From the NCBI GenBank assembly GCA_963169655.1, contig CAUJCM010000003.1, positions 95,741 through 159,740 of the forward strand: 64,000 bases of DNA. The letters are read 5' to 3'. This document shows positions 31,409 to 41,980 of the stretch, in pieces; within the stretch, counting starts at the first letter, position 1; every line of letters starts with the position of its first letter. Origin of the DNA: Patescibacteria group bacterium. Its GTDB lineage: Bacteria > Patescibacteriota > Gracilibacteria > UBA1369. Under the pieces are notes generated by a model. That model ran no database searches and was not told where the DNA came from. It worked only from the letters and a program-made list of their open reading frames with translations. The position numbers and the translations under genes were made by a program.

Positions 31409-31618
31409 TTATTTATTGATCATTATTAAGATTAATACGAAAGTCAAAACACCTAAACCTTCAGCAAAGGCAATAGCCAAAATCATATTTAACTGAAGTT
31501 TTGATGCAACTTCAGGTTGTCTGCTAATTGCGTCTAAACCTTTAGCACCGATTAAACCAATAGCGATAGCTGGAATAGCTAATCCAAGTGGTAATAAGAG
31601 AGATATATATGTACTCAT
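31409..31618 (-). CDS. atpE: ATP synthase subunit c
   Basis: Two-helix hairpin, GAKGLDAISRQPE loop, AFAEGLG carboxylate. Confidence 0.95.
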   Translation of the reverse strand: MSTYISLLLPLGLAIPAIAIGLIGAKGLDAISRQPEVASKLQLNMILAIAFAEGLGVLTFVLILIMINK

Positions 31619-31655
31619 AATTTTTGTTGTTAATAATTAATAAGTAAAAATGTAA

Positions 31656-32399
31656 TTAAGAGTGCTCCTCATGAGCAGTGTTCATAGATGTGAATGTCAA
31701 GAATAATGTTGTAAATACAAAAGCTTGAATCAGTCCAACAATTACTTCAAGCATCATAAAAGGAACAGGGACCAGTCCTTTTACCATTAAGAAAGCTACC
31801 ATTAAAACCATTTCTCCACCAAATATATTTCCAAAAAGACGGAGAGCTAAAGCAAGAGGTCTAACAATTTCTGAAATTATATGCAGAATTCCAACAAAAA
31901 ATTCAATAACTCCCATTGGCCCTTGTGTAAACAATGCTTTTAAATTGATAAAATGTCCTAAATATCCAAAAAATCCATGAGCTTTCATGCCTGCAACTTC
32001 AAAATAAATAAAAGCCACGATAGACAAAGCAGCAGTAGTATTAATATCTGATGTTGGAGCTCTCAAGTGAAACTCTTCTGCAATAGGTCCTAGTGCAAGT
32101 CCCAACCAGTTTGAAAATAAAATAAATAAAAAGAAGGTAATAAAAATAGTAAAATGTTTTTTAGCTTCAGTTCCACCAACATCAGACATAAAATTTCTCA
32201 TACCTCCTAAACTCCATTCAACAAAATTTTGGAAACCACTTGGTAGATATTTTAATCTCATACGAGCTATTAACGCTAATCCAATCAAAACAGCCATAAT
32301 TATCCACATCATTACAATAGTGTCAGTAATATTTACAAATCCTATGTGAAATAGGGTTTTTGGAGTTAAATGTACTTGTAATTGTGATAAATCTCCCAC
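31656..32399 (-). CDS. atpB: ATP synthase subunit a
   Basis: ALALRLFGNIFGGEMVL; operon position. Confidence 0.95.
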   Translation of the reverse strand: MGDLSQLQVHLTPKTLFHIGFVNITDTIVMMWIIMAVLIGLALIARMRLKYLPSGFQNFVEWSLGGMRNFMSDVGGTEAKKHFTIFITFFLFILFSNWLGLALGPIAEEFHLRAPTSDINTTAALSIVAFIYFEVAGMKAHGFFGYLGHFINLKALFTQGPMGVIEFFVGILHIISEIVRPLALALRLFGNIFGGEMVLMVAFLMVKGLVPVPFMMLEVIVGLIQAFVFTTLFLTFTSMNTAHEEHS

Positions 32400-32596
32400 G
32401 AATTATTTAGTTTTTATAGTCTTGTTTAATAATAAATAGCTTGTTATTGCTTAATAAATAACAAAAAATTATTAATTTTTATCAAGCAAAAATCTTACTT
32501 TGAAATTTATAAATGTCAATACTCTTTGTATTTTTTTAAAGAAACGCCTACAATTTAAAGATTTTTCAAAATATACTTTGTATATATTGTACAAAT

Positions 32597-32629
32597 AAAA
32601 AAAGGCTTTAATTTTTTAAAGCCTTTTTT
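32597..32629. terminator. Intrinsic terminator
   Basis: AAAAGGCTTTAA tttt TTAAAGCCTTTTTT downstream of 32648..32980 (-). Confidence 0.8.
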
Positions 32630-32647
32630 AAACTAATTTAAATATTA

Positions 32648-32980
32648 TTATTTAGAATCAGTAGCACTTTTTACTTCTGCTAAAGCAGCATCTGCTTGTG
32701 CTAAAGCATCTTGAGCTTGAGCATTTGCATCTTCTACAGCTTTATTTGCTTGGTCGATTAAAGCTTGAGCTTCATCTTCCACTTTTGAAGTACTATTACT
32801 TTCTTCAGTAATAGTCATTGAACCATTTGTTTCAGCTGAAGTTGGTCCATCTGTAATTGTGATTGAACCATTTGTTTCAGTTGAGGTTGTGTTTTCATCT
32901 GCTTTTTTAGGTCCGCATCCAGCAAGAATTAATCCAGCAGAAACGGTGATAATAAGCAGACTTAAAAGATTCTTATTCAT
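32648..32980 (-). CDS. Small Ala/Gln-rich lipoprotein
   Basis: Lipobox LAGC; internal repeat TNGSITIT/TNGSMTIT; Ala-rich helical tail. Confidence 0.7.
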   Translation of the reverse strand: MNKNLLSLLIITVSAGLILAGCGPKKADENTTSTETNGSITITDGPTSAETNGSMTITEESNSTSKVEDEAQALIDQANKAVEDANAQAQDALAQADAALAEVKSATDSK

Positions 32981-33183
32981 AATTTTGAATTTTAGAAATT
33001 AAGATATTGCGATATTAAGCGATGATTTTTAATTTTTAAAGTTTTATTACTAGCAATATATTAATTTAATGTTTTAATAAAACCCTCTAAAATAGCTATT
33101 TATTATAAGTAAGCCATAAAACACTATTAAGATATACTGATTTCAGTATAATTATTTTAATGTAAGATAGAAAAACATCTAAA

Positions 33184-33260
33184 TGGCGGAACGGAGGGGA
33201 CTCGAACCCCCGACCTCCACAGTGACAGTGTGGCGTTCTAGCCAGCTGAACTACCGCTCC
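33184..33260 (-). tRNA. tRNA-Asp(GTC)
   Basis: Reverse complement GGAGCGGTAGTTCAG...CCACACTGTCACTGTGG...GGTTCGAGTCCCCTCCGTTCCGCCA. Confidence 0.95.
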
Positions 33261-33445
33261 ACATTTGATATCCTTGCAAACAGGCAATTTCAATAAGTTT
33301 TTGCCAGCCAAATATAATAAAAGCTCTTTCTTTTTGCAAGTAAAAAGCAGAAATCGCTTTTATATGCCCAAAACCTCTTTTAGTAAAGTTTTAATTTTGT
33401 AATTTTAATGATATAATTAAAAGATAATTAATTTTTTAGACGCTT

Positions 33446-34036
33446 ATGACTATACAACTCAAAAATAATTTTTTTTTAATGAGGCATGGTATCGCGGTTA
33501 GTAATATAGAAAATAGGTATTCAACTAATTTAGAAAAAGGGTTAATTATTGATCCTTTAACATCTGAAGGTAAAGAAGGAGTTTTAAAAAATATACAATT
33601 AAAAGCTAAAGAATTTAATCTTGGAGTGGATACTATAATATATGCATCACCTTATCTAAGAACAAAACAAACAGCTGAAATAGTTCAGTCGTACTTAAAT
33701 TGTAATATAATTAATTTTGATGCTGATTTAAGAGAAAGGGAATGTGGTGATTTTGATGGGCTAATCATAAGAGAGGGGGAAAAAGCTCCTCATCGTGAAG
33801 CAGATACTACAATTGACAGTCATTATCGTAATGTAGAATCTCTTAAAGATATGTGGCAAAGAATGTTTAATGTTATTCAAAAAGTTGATCAACAATTTCA
33901 AGACAGAAATATTATTATAGTATCTCATGGAGATCCCCTTAATTGTTTATATTGTGGAATTAAAGGAGAAAATCTATTAAATTTTATGACAGCTTTTCCC
34001 AAATTTATTAATGCAGAAATAAGACCTGCAAATTAA
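33446..34036 (+). CDS. Histidine phosphatase family protein
   Basis: FLMRHGIAVSN, YASPYLRTKQTAEIV, LRERECGDFDG, IIVSHGDPL. Confidence 0.88.
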   Translation: MTIQLKNNFFLMRHGIAVSNIENRYSTNLEKGLIIDPLTSEGKEGVLKNIQLKAKEFNLGVDTIIYASPYLRTKQTAEIVQSYLNCNIINFDADLRERECGDFDGLIIREGEKAPHREADTTIDSHYRNVESLKDMWQRMFNVIQKVDQQFQDRNIIIVSHGDPLNCLYCGIKGENLLNFMTAFPKFINAEIRPAN

Positions 34037-34117
34037 AAAGTTTTTTTCATAATTATCTCTTTGAATTTTAAAGAAAGCTTATTATTGTATAAGCCTAGCT
34101 AAATTTAATAATATTTT

Positions 34118-35251
34118 ATGAAAATTGGCATTGATTGTCGGATGTATTCTTCACAATTTACTGGCATTGGAAGATATGTTTATGAGTTGGTGGAAAATTT
34201 AAAACTTATTGATAATGATAATGAGTATTATTTGTTTTTTAATCACCCTGAATTTGATAATTTTCAATCAGCTAATAAAAATTTCCATAAAGTTCTAGCT
34301 GACAGCAAGCATTATTCTTTCTCAGAGCAATTTAAATTTCTTAGAGTATTAAATAAATATCAATTAGATTTAATGCATTTTACCCACTTTAATGCACCAA
34401 TTCTTTATAATAGACCTTATATTGTAACTATTCACGATTTAACTTTACATTTTTATCCAGGCAAAAAAGTAAAATCATTTCTAGGAAGACTAGCCTATCA
34501 TATAGTTATTCGCACTGTAGTTAAAAGGGCGAAACAAATAATCGTAGTTTCAAGAGCTACAGGAAAAGATTTACAAAAATTATTAAAAGTAAGTTTAAAT
34601 AAAATGAAAGTAATTTATGAAGGAGTAAATCCTTCATTTAAAATAATTACTAATAAAAGTCGTCTCGAAAATACAAAGAGAAAATATAATATAGAAAAAC
34701 CATTTTTACTTTATACAGGTGTTTGGAGAGATCATAAAAATATTATTGGATTACTCAAAGCATTTAAATTAATTAGAGAAAAACATGATTTCCAATTAAT
34801 AATTACAGGCAGAAAAGATAGTATTTATGCTGAAGAAATTTTTAATTGTGCAAAATCTTTAGGGCTATTAAATCAGAATGGAGAGTCTTTGTCAGTTATT
34901 TTTCCTGGTTTAGTAAATGAAAATGAATTAATTGATTTGTTGAATTTAGCTTATATTTATGTTTTTCCTTCATTTTATGAAGGTTTTGGGCTGCCTCCAC
35001 TTGAAGCTATGCAAAGTGGTACGCCAGTAGCAGTATCAAATTCATCTTGTATACCAGAAATTTGCGGTAAAAATGCTGTTTATTTTAATCCACATTCCCC
35101 AAAAGATATGGCCAAAACTATTGAAGCGTTAATTAATGATCAGGAACTATATCAAAAATTAGCTAAAGATGGTATTGAATACACTAAAAAGTTTTCTTGG
35201 AGTAAAATGACAAAAGAAACTTTAGACTTATATAAAAACTTTCAATCTTAA
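34118..35251 (+). CDS. Glycosyltransferase family 4 (GT1-like)
   Basis: MKIGIDCRMYSSQFTGIGRYVYELV, VFPSFYEGFGLPPLEAMQSGTPVAVSN. Confidence 0.9.
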   Translation: MKIGIDCRMYSSQFTGIGRYVYELVENLKLIDNDNEYYLFFNHPEFDNFQSANKNFHKVLADSKHYSFSEQFKFLRVLNKYQLDLMHFTHFNAPILYNRPYIVTIHDLTLHFYPGKKVKSFLGRLAYHIVIRTVVKRAKQIIVVSRATGKDLQKLLKVSLNKMKVIYEGVNPSFKIITNKSRLENTKRKYNIEKPFLLYTGVWRDHKNIIGLLKAFKLIREKHDFQLIITGRKDSIYAEEIFNCAKSLGLLNQNGESLSVIFPGLVNENELIDLLNLAYIYVFPSFYEGFGLPPLEAMQSGTPVAVSNSSCIPEICGKNAVYFNPHSPKDMAKTIEALINDQELYQKLAKDGIEYTKKFSWSKMTKETLDLYKNFQS

Positions 35252-35604
35252 TGAAATTGCCAGAATATTCATCTCAAAGACATTCTCAAACCCATAATTC
35301 AGATAACTTTCAAAGTTTATTTGAATTTACAGCAAAAAAATTAGGAGTTGGTACAGAAATTCATGCTATTCGTGTTTGTCATCAAGCTACTAAAATAATA
35401 CAAGATTTGTTTAGGGGAAAAAATCAAAATTTTAAGGTTCAATCATACAAAAACAATATCTTAACTGTCTTTACTAATTCATCTGCAAGTTCTCAGCAAT
35501 TTTTAACTAAGAGTTATTTGTTACAAACAGAATTACAAAAGATTTTTGGTGAAAAGTCTATTCAGAAGATTGTAATAAAAAGTAATAGTGAGACTCTTAA
35601 TTAA
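35251..35604 (+). CDS. DUF721/DciA-like hypothetical protein
   Basis: Size and pattern LTVFTNSSASSQQFLTKSYLLQTELQKIFGEKSIQKIVIKS. Confidence 0.4.
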   Translation: MKLPEYSSQRHSQTHNSDNFQSLFEFTAKKLGVGTEIHAIRVCHQATKIIQDLFRGKNQNFKVQSYKNNILTVFTNSSASSQQFLTKSYLLQTELQKIFGEKSIQKIVIKSNSETLN

Positions 35605-35632
35605 GCCAAAAACGCTGTCTTAAACAATTGTC

Positions 35633-35661
35633 TTGACTTTCTAAAACACTCACCATATATT
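35633..35661 (+). promoter_or_regulatory. Sigma70-like promoter upstream of rpsP
   Basis: TTGACT - 17 nt - TATATT. Confidence 0.6.
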
Positions 35662-35700
35662 TAGTCAGCAAATTAGCAATTCTTTTAACCCAGTAAATTC

Positions 35701-36045
35701 GTGTTAGTAATCAGACTTACCCGCACCGGAAAGAGATCTCAAGAAAGCTTTAGAATGGTTGTTGCCGAAAAGGCTAAAGCTGTCAAAAGACAGTATATTG
35801 AGATGGTTGGACATTATAATCCAACTTCAAAAGAAAAGACTTTCCAATTTGATCAAGAGAGAATTAACTATTGGATTTCCAAAGGGGCACAACCTAGTGA
35901 AACAGTAGCATCTCTACTTAAATCAAAAGGTGTATCCAATATGGAAAAATTCATCAAATTCACTCCAAATAAAAAAGCAAAAAGGAAAAAAGGAGGTGAT
36001 GAACCGGAAGCAAGTGTCTCATCTGAAACACCTAGTGCTGAATAA
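35701..36045 (+). CDS. rpsP: 30S ribosomal protein S16
   Basis: MLVIRLTRTGKRSQESFRMVVAEKAKAVKRQYIEMVGHYNP; GTG start. Confidence 0.95.
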   Translation: MLVIRLTRTGKRSQESFRMVVAEKAKAVKRQYIEMVGHYNPTSKEKTFQFDQERINYWISKGAQPSETVASLLKSKGVSNMEKFIKFTPNKKAKRKKGGDEPEASVSSETPSAE

Positions 36046-36094
36046 TTTTAATTATAGTAGTAGTATTTCATTAATATCATAACCAACTACAACA

Positions 36095-36409
36095 ATGGAC
36101 AAAATGCAAGACAAAGACTTTGTTGAATATATAGTCAAACAGGTCGTAGATCACCCAGATCAAGTAGCAGTAGATCGTACTGTAGATGAAATGGGAGTAT
36201 TAATTACTTTAAAAGTAGCTAAAGAAGATATGGGAAAAGTAATTGGAAAAAGCGGACAAACTGCTAAATCAATCAGAATTTTACTCCGTGTTATTGGTTC
36301 AAAAAATAATGCTAGAGTAAACTTGAAGATTGTTGAACCAGATGGAACTGAAGTTTCAAGTGGTGATAATAATTCTACTTCAAGTATTGATGAAAGTTTA
36401 GGAATCTAA
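36095..36409 (+). CDS. khpA: KH-domain RNA-binding protein KhpA-like
   Basis: GKVIGKSGQTAKSIRILLR KH motif, downstream of rpsP. Confidence 0.88.
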   Translation: MDKMQDKDFVEYIVKQVVDHPDQVAVDRTVDEMGVLITLKVAKEDMGKVIGKSGQTAKSIRILLRVIGSKNNARVNLKIVEPDGTEVSSGDNNSTSSIDESLGI

Positions 36410-36432
36410 TTCTTAACTTAAATTAAAAATAT

Positions 36433-36465
36433 AAAGTCGGACACTAAAAAGTTCGACTTTTTTTA
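36433..36465 (+). terminator. Intrinsic terminator
   Basis: AAAGTCGgAC...GTTCGACTTTTTTT. Confidence 0.75.
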
Positions 36466-36528
36466 TTGATTAAAAAACCAATTACTAGTAACCTACTTCA
36501 GAATTATTACTTATTATTTTAATGATTT

Positions 36529-36906
36529 ATGGGAAATAGTGGAACAATAATCGATGCAGCAGCAAATAATACAATTCCAGATATTGTTAATAAAGGTTTA
36601 GCTTATGCTATCCTTTTTGCTGGATTACTTTCAGTTATTTTTATCATTGTTGGTGGTTTTTCATTTATTTTATCAGGTGGAGCAGAAGATAAAATTAAAC
36701 AAGCAGTTGGAACTATTAGATATGCAATTATTGGTTTAATAGTTACAATTTTATCAGTTGTATTAGTTCAAGCTGTTGGAAGTGTAATAGGTTTAAACGT
36801 AATTAAATACTTAGATTTTGGTGAAATTATCAGAAATGTCCAATCATTAGGTGAAAGTTTTGGAAAAGGAGGAAGTTCATCAAATACAATAAACTCACTA
36901 GATTAA
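36529..36906 (+). CDS. TrbC/VirB2-like two-TM pilin family protein
   Basis: Two TM helices AYAILFAGLLSVIFIIVGGFSFILSGG and AIIGLIVTILSVVLVQAVGSVIG. Confidence 0.65.
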   Translation: MGNSGTIIDAAANNTIPDIVNKGLAYAILFAGLLSVIFIIVGGFSFILSGGAEDKIKQAVGTIRYAIIGLIVTILSVVLVQAVGSVIGLNVIKYLDFGEIIRNVQSLGESFGKGGSSSNTINSLD

Positions 36907-36907
36907 A

Positions 36908-37684
36908 TTATTTAGAAATCCTTTTTACAATAAATTTCCAGTCATATGGAAATTTAAATGTTTCTAATGCTCTAATTACTGAAGCAAAAACACTCCATAA
37001 ATCTTTTTTATCAAATAAAAAGGCATTTCCTGTCTCTTCATTTGGCTTATAATTTTCTAATAAGTCTGATTTATTTTCACCTACAATAACTACTCCATAA
37101 GTCATTAAGAGTTTTACTAAGTTATGATGAGTATTAAATACGATTGCAATATCTGAAGCACTTAATAATCTATCAATTTCTTTAGTTTCCTTACTTCTGG
37201 GACTTTCATCTTGTTTTGGATTATACCAAACAATTCTTTTGTCTAAGTGATCACTTAATTCTCCAAGATGTAATAAATCTGATTTTTGATCTGCATCAAT
37301 AACTACTACTTTACAATTAACAACCATTAATGCTTCTAATAATTGAAATAATTTTTCTCGTGGGAATAATTCATTATCCCCACTTAAATCTGTAGCAAAA
37401 ACTAAAATTAGAGGAGTTTTTATATCCATCTTTTGACTTTTATCCTTATTAAAATGTCCAAAAATCTCTTTTTTAGCTTCTTTTTTACCAGTTAATAGAA
37501 AAGACAACATTTGTTGAGAATGTGTTTCTATTTCTTCTTCAAGCGTATCAATAAAATTAGTGTGTTCTTTAGTTTTTTTAAAAGAATCTTTAAGTTCAGA
37601 CTTGTTTATAATTTTATGTACTACTTTAACTTTTTTATTAGCTATAGGTTTTGCTTTGATCTTTTGAGTGGAGGTTTTAGACAT
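36908..37684 (-). CDS. Hypothetical protein with degenerate GT5/glycogen-synthase C-domain-like region
   Basis: DIAIVFNTHHNLVKLLMTYGVVIVGE...ETGNAFLFDKKDLWSVFASVIRALETFKFPYDW. Confidence 0.45.
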   Translation of the reverse strand: MSKTSTQKIKAKPIANKKVKVVHKIINKSELKDSFKKTKEHTNFIDTLEEEIETHSQQMLSFLLTGKKEAKKEIFGHFNKDKSQKMDIKTPLILVFATDLSGDNELFPREKLFQLLEALMVVNCKVVVIDADQKSDLLHLGELSDHLDKRIVWYNPKQDESPRSKETKEIDRLLSASDIAIVFNTHHNLVKLLMTYGVVIVGENKSDLLENYKPNEETGNAFLFDKKDLWSVFASVIRALETFKFPYDWKFIVKRISK

Positions 37685-37794
37685 TTGGGTAAATTATTTT
37701 TATTTTAATATTTAAATCTGAACTTACTTGCTACAAAATGTTTTAAATCTTATTATTTTAGCAAATTTTTAGAATTTATTAAAGACTAAACTTT

Positions 37795-38709
37795 ATGGAA
37801 AAAATACTTCTAGTTGACGGAAACGCAATCTTTCATCGAGCATTTCATGCACTGCCACTTTTAACTAATGATAAAGGTGAATATACTAATGCAATTTATG
37901 GCTTTACTAAAATGTTATTTGATATTTCTAAAAAAGAGGTGCCAGATTATTTAGTGATAGCCTTTGACCATAAAAGTAAAACTTTTAGACATCAAGAATT
38001 TACTGAGTATAAAGCTAATAGAGGAGAGCCACCTGCAGAATTATATCCTCAATTACCAAGACTTTTTTGGCTTTTAGAAATCATGCAAATCCCAATCTTT
38101 CAAGTAGAAGGATATGAAGCAGATGATATTATTGGAACTTTGGCTACTCAAGCGGATCAAAATTTTAATTTATTTAGTGAGATCTTAACTGGTGATAAAG
38201 ATTCTTTTCAATTAGTTAATGATAATATTAATGTAATTGTACCTAAAATGGGTATTTCTAATGTATTAATTTATAACCCAATAAAGGTTCAAGAAAAAAT
38301 GGGTATAACACCAGCTCAAATCATTGATTATAAGGCTCTTAGAGGCGATAGTTCAGATAATATTCCAGGGGTAAAAGGTATTGGTGATAAGCAAGCTGTA
38401 GAATTATTACAAAAATATGGAACATTAGATAATATTTATAAACATATTGAAGAATTATCTCCATCTCAACAAAATAAATTGATAGAAAATAAAGATATGG
38501 CTTATCTTAGTCAAAAAATGGCTACAATTATTAAAGATATGCCTATTAAACTTGATCTAAAAGCAAGTCATCTTCACTCTATTCCAGTAGAAGATACCAA
38601 AAAAGCATTAGAAGAATTAAATTTTGCTAGTTTAATGAGGTCAGTAGATGATTTACAAAAAGTTCTCGAAAAGCATATCCAAGCCGAAAAACAACAATCA
38701 CTTTTTTAA
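37795..38709 (+). CDS. Standalone 5'-3' exonuclease (Pol I N-terminal domain type)
   Basis: LLVDGNAIFHRAFHALP, VEGYEADDIIGTLA, LTGDKDSFQL, LRGDSSDNIPGVKGIGDKQAVELL. Confidence 0.92.
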   Translation: MEKILLVDGNAIFHRAFHALPLLTNDKGEYTNAIYGFTKMLFDISKKEVPDYLVIAFDHKSKTFRHQEFTEYKANRGEPPAELYPQLPRLFWLLEIMQIPIFQVEGYEADDIIGTLATQADQNFNLFSEILTGDKDSFQLVNDNINVIVPKMGISNVLIYNPIKVQEKMGITPAQIIDYKALRGDSSDNIPGVKGIGDKQAVELLQKYGTLDNIYKHIEELSPSQQNKLIENKDMAYLSQKMATIIKDMPIKLDLKASHLHSIPVEDTKKALEELNFASLMRSVDDLQKVLEKHIQAEKQQSLF

Positions 38710-38733
38710 AAAATTATAAAATAAATAAAAAAC

Positions 38734-38761
38734 TTGACAAGTATAGTTTTAATTCTATAAT
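38734..38761 (+). promoter_or_regulatory. Consensus sigma70-like promoter upstream of ftsA
   Basis: TTGACA - 16 nt - TATAAT. Confidence 0.65.
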
Positions 38762-38934
38762 TCAAAGCAGGGACTGCACTGTCCAAAATTCAAAGGTAAT
38801 TTAAATAATTGTAAAGTAATTATATATTGAAATTTATTTGATAATTTTCATTCTTTAATTTAGAATTTCCGACAGACAAGATGAATAAAACTAATTGTCC
38901 AAAAACAAAAATTGCATATTTTTAAATCAATCTA

Positions 38935-40173
38935 ATGGCCAAAGTAAGAGTAATTGCAAGTTTAGACATCGGCAGCGCCAAAATCAGAACAGTTGTCGGT
39001 ACACTTGAAGAAGGATCTCAGGTTCCTAATATTATCGGAGTTGGAATAGCTCCATCAACTGGTATGCGTAAAGGCGCAATTATTGATGTAGAAGAAACTA
39101 TTAATTCCATTGCCTCCTCACTTGAAGATGCTGAAAGAATGGCAGGTGAACCAATTAATCATGTATTTTTAGGAGTAGGTGGAAATAATATTGAATCAAT
39201 TAATTCTAAAGGGGTTATCGCAGTTTCACATTCTGGAAATGAAATTACAGAAGATGATGTTGATCGAGTTTTAGAAGCTGCTCAAGCAGTTTCTATTCCT
39301 TCAAATCGTAGAATACTTAGAATTATTCCAAAATCTTTTACTGTTGATGAGCAAAAAGGAATTAAATATCCGGTTGGTATGACTGGTATTCGTCTTGAAG
39401 TTGAAGCTCATATAATTACAGGTCTAGTACCTACTATTAAAAATATAGAGAAATGTGTTTTACAAGCTGGAGTTGATATTGATGATATTATTCCATCTTG
39501 TCTTGCTTCTGCAGAGGCTGTTTTATCTAAAAGACAAAAAGAGCTTGGAGTAGTCGTAATTGATATTGGTTCAGGAGGAACCGCTGTAAGTGTTTTTGAA
39601 GAAGGAACAACACTTCATACTGCTGTTATTCCAGTAGGTGGAGAAAATGTAACAAATGATATTGCTATTGGACTCAGAACTTCAATTGATACAGCTGAAA
39701 AAATTAAAATTGAATATGGTACTTGCTCCCCTGCTGATGTAAATGAAAGAGAAATTATTGATCTTTCATTAATGAGTAAGATTGATACTCAAAAAGTTGC
39801 AAAAAGACATATGGCAGAAATTATAGAAGCTCGTTATCATGAAATTTTCTTATTAGTCAGAGATGAATTAGCCAAAATTAATAGAGATGGAATGTTACCA
39901 GCAGGAGCTATTTTAACAGGTGCTTCTGTTAAAATTCCTGGAATTTTAGATTTAGCTAGAGAAACACTAAATTTACCTGTACAAATTGGGTTCCCACAGA
40001 ATTTTGATGGTGTAGTTGATAAAATTGACGATCCGGCGTATGCTACAGCTATTGGATTAATACTATGGGGATCAAGACTAGAAAATCGTTCTTATGGTTT
40101 TAATTTCAAAGGATTTAGCTTAAAGAAATCATTTGAAGGTATTAAAGACTGGTTTAAAAGCTTATTCCCTTAA
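38935..40173 (+). CDS. ftsA: Cell division protein FtsA
   Basis: SLDIGSAKIRTVVG, VVIDIGSGGTAVSVFEEG, adjacent to ftsZ. Confidence 0.93.
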   Translation: MAKVRVIASLDIGSAKIRTVVGTLEEGSQVPNIIGVGIAPSTGMRKGAIIDVEETINSIASSLEDAERMAGEPINHVFLGVGGNNIESINSKGVIAVSHSGNEITEDDVDRVLEAAQAVSIPSNRRILRIIPKSFTVDEQKGIKYPVGMTGIRLEVEAHIITGLVPTIKNIEKCVLQAGVDIDDIIPSCLASAEAVLSKRQKELGVVVIDIGSGGTAVSVFEEGTTLHTAVIPVGGENVTNDIAIGLRTSIDTAEKIKIEYGTCSPADVNEREIIDLSLMSKIDTQKVAKRHMAEIIEARYHEIFLLVRDELAKINRDGMLPAGAILTGASVKIPGILDLARETLNLPVQIGFPQNFDGVVDKIDDPAYATAIGLILWGSRLENRSYGFNFKGFSLKKSFEGIKDWFKSLFP

Positions 40174-40188
40174 AATTACACAATACTA

Positions 40189-40215
40189 TTGACAACTAAT
40201 CAAATTACATATAAT
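40189..40215 (+). promoter_or_regulatory. Sigma70-like promoter upstream of ftsZ
   Basis: TTGACA - 15 nt - TATAAT, 34 nt before the ATG. Confidence 0.5.
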
Positions 40216-40249
40216 AATACACTCTTGACTAATTAAAAAGTAACCATTT

Positions 40250-41464
40250 ATGGCAATTAGCAATCATCAAAAAGACTCACTTAGAAACCTATTTTCAGGT
40301 TCAAGTACACTCGGGAAAAAAACTATGGAAGTAGTACCCGATGGAATTACTCCAGTTGCACGCATCAAAGTTATTGGTGTTGGTGGAGGTGGTAACAATG
40401 CCCTTGAGAGAATGATTAAAACAAATCTCAATGGTATTGAATACATTGCAGTGAATACTGATTCACAGGCATTAATCCATTCAAATGCAAATTTAAAAAT
40501 TAATATTGGTAAGGCAACTACAAGAGGACTAGGAGCAGGTGCAAATCCAGATATTGGTCGTCAATCAGCAGAAGAAAGTGCTGAAGAATTAAGAGAAGCT
40601 TTAATGGGAACTGATATGGTTTTCATTACTTGTGGTATGGGTGGTGGAACTGGTACAGGCGCTTCACCAGTAATTGCTGAAGTTGCTAAAGAACTTGGAA
40701 TTTTAACAATCGCAGTTGTCACAAAACCTTTCTCTTTTGAAGGAAATAGAAGAAGACAACAGGCTGAAGATGGGTTAGAAAATTTGAGAAATAAAGTTGA
40801 TACTTTAATCACAATCCCAAATGATAAAATTTTATCAATAATTGATAAAAAAACTCCAATTACTGAAGCCTTTACTGTTGTTGATGATGTTTTAAGACAA
40901 GGTGTACAAGGTATTGCAGATTTAATTACAGTTCACGGAATGATTAATGTGGACTTTGCAGATGTTAAGGCAGTTATGGAAAATTCAGGTTCTGCTTTAA
41001 TGGGTATTGGATATGGAACAGGTGAAAATAGAGCTGTTGAAGCAGCAAAAGCTGCTATTGAATCTCCATTACTTGAACTTTCAATTGATGGTGCTAAAGG
41101 TGTATTATTCAATATTACTGGTGGAAACGATTTAAGTATGTTTGAAGTAGACGAAGCTGCTAGAATTATTACAGAAGCAGCTGATCAAGATGCTAATATT
41201 ATTTTTGGAGCAGTCATTAATGACTCTTATACTGGAGAAATAAAAATAACTGTTGTTGCAACTGGATTTGATGATAGTCCAAGAGAAAAACCAACTATTT
41301 TAAGACAGCATTTACCTTTAAATAATTCTCTTCGTTCAGTTCCAAATAATAATGATGCAATATCAGCTACTAGAAATGTAGAAACAACTAACCCTGTAAA
41401 TAATAAAAATATTGAAAGTGAGTTAGATGTTCCAGCATTCATTAGAAGAAAAATGGATAGATAA
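40250..41464 (+). CDS. ftsZ: Cell division protein FtsZ
   Basis: [39 protein letters not shown]-terminal [10 protein letters not shown]. Confidence 0.98.
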   Translation: MAISNHQKDSLRNLFSGSSTLGKKTMEVVPDGITPVARIKVIGVGGGGNNALERMIKTNLNGIEYIAVNTDSQALIHSNANLKINIGKATTRGLGAGANPDIGRQSAEESAEELREALMGTDMVFITCGMGGGTGTGASPVIAEVAKELGILTIAVVTKPFSFEGNRRRQQAEDGLENLRNKVDTLITIPNDKILSIIDKKTPITEAFTVVDDVLRQGVQGIADLITVHGMINVDFADVKAVMENSGSALMGIGYGTGENRAVEAAKAAIESPLLELSIDGAKGVLFNITGGNDLSMFEVDEAARIITEAADQDANIIFGAVINDSYTGEIKITVVATGFDDSPREKPTILRQHLPLNNSLRSVPNNNDAISATRNVETTNPVNNKNIESELDVPAFIRRKMDR

Positions 41465-41485
41465 AGAACTATTGAAATAATAATT

Positions 41486-41517
41486 TAAAAAGAGGCTATA
41501 ATTAAGCCTCTTTTTTT
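41486..41517 (+). terminator. Intrinsic terminator after ftsZ
   Basis: AAAAAGAGGCTataattAAGCCTCTTTTTTT. Confidence 0.85.
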
Positions 41518-41671
41518 GTGATTAAGAAAGTCTAATCAAAAATATTTACTACCTATTATCTCTAATAAAAGAGGCAATATAGCATTAAAATTGCAAGGAA
41601 TTTTAATTTGACATAAGCTCCCCTTTCCCCTATCATCAGCCCGCAATCAGCTTTTTAATAAAGTTGTATTT

Positions 41672-41747
41672 GCCACTTTAGCTCAGTTGGTAGAGCAACT
41701 GTTTTGTAAACAGTAGGTCATCGGTTCAAGTCCGATAAGTGGCTCCA
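41672..41747 (+). tRNA. tRNA-Thr(TGT)
   Basis: GCCACTT...TTTGTAA loop...AAGTGGC T CCA. Confidence 0.95.
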
Positions 41748-41893
41748 GAGTAAATTAGAAAGGCTCAATTTAATTGGGTCTTTTTAATTTAAATAAGAAA
41801 ATTTCAATAAGAATAACAATAAAACAGATTTTAAAAATCTATTGCCAAAAAACTCTTCGACACTTATATTAAACAGGCCTTATTGGCATTTAT

Positions 41894-41980
<87 letters not shown>

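Noticed and set aside
33096-33311. 71-aa minus-strand ORF
   Set aside because: It is a conceptual translation through tRNA-Asp (VVQLARTPHCHCGGRGFESPPFRH is typical of tRNA read-through).
40561-41442. Minus-strand ORFs inside ftsZ
   Set aside because: Antisense shadows of ftsZ.
41616-41645. C-rich segment ctcccctttcccctatcatcag as a family B copy
   Set aside because: Only a short partial resemblance; stems are not preserved.
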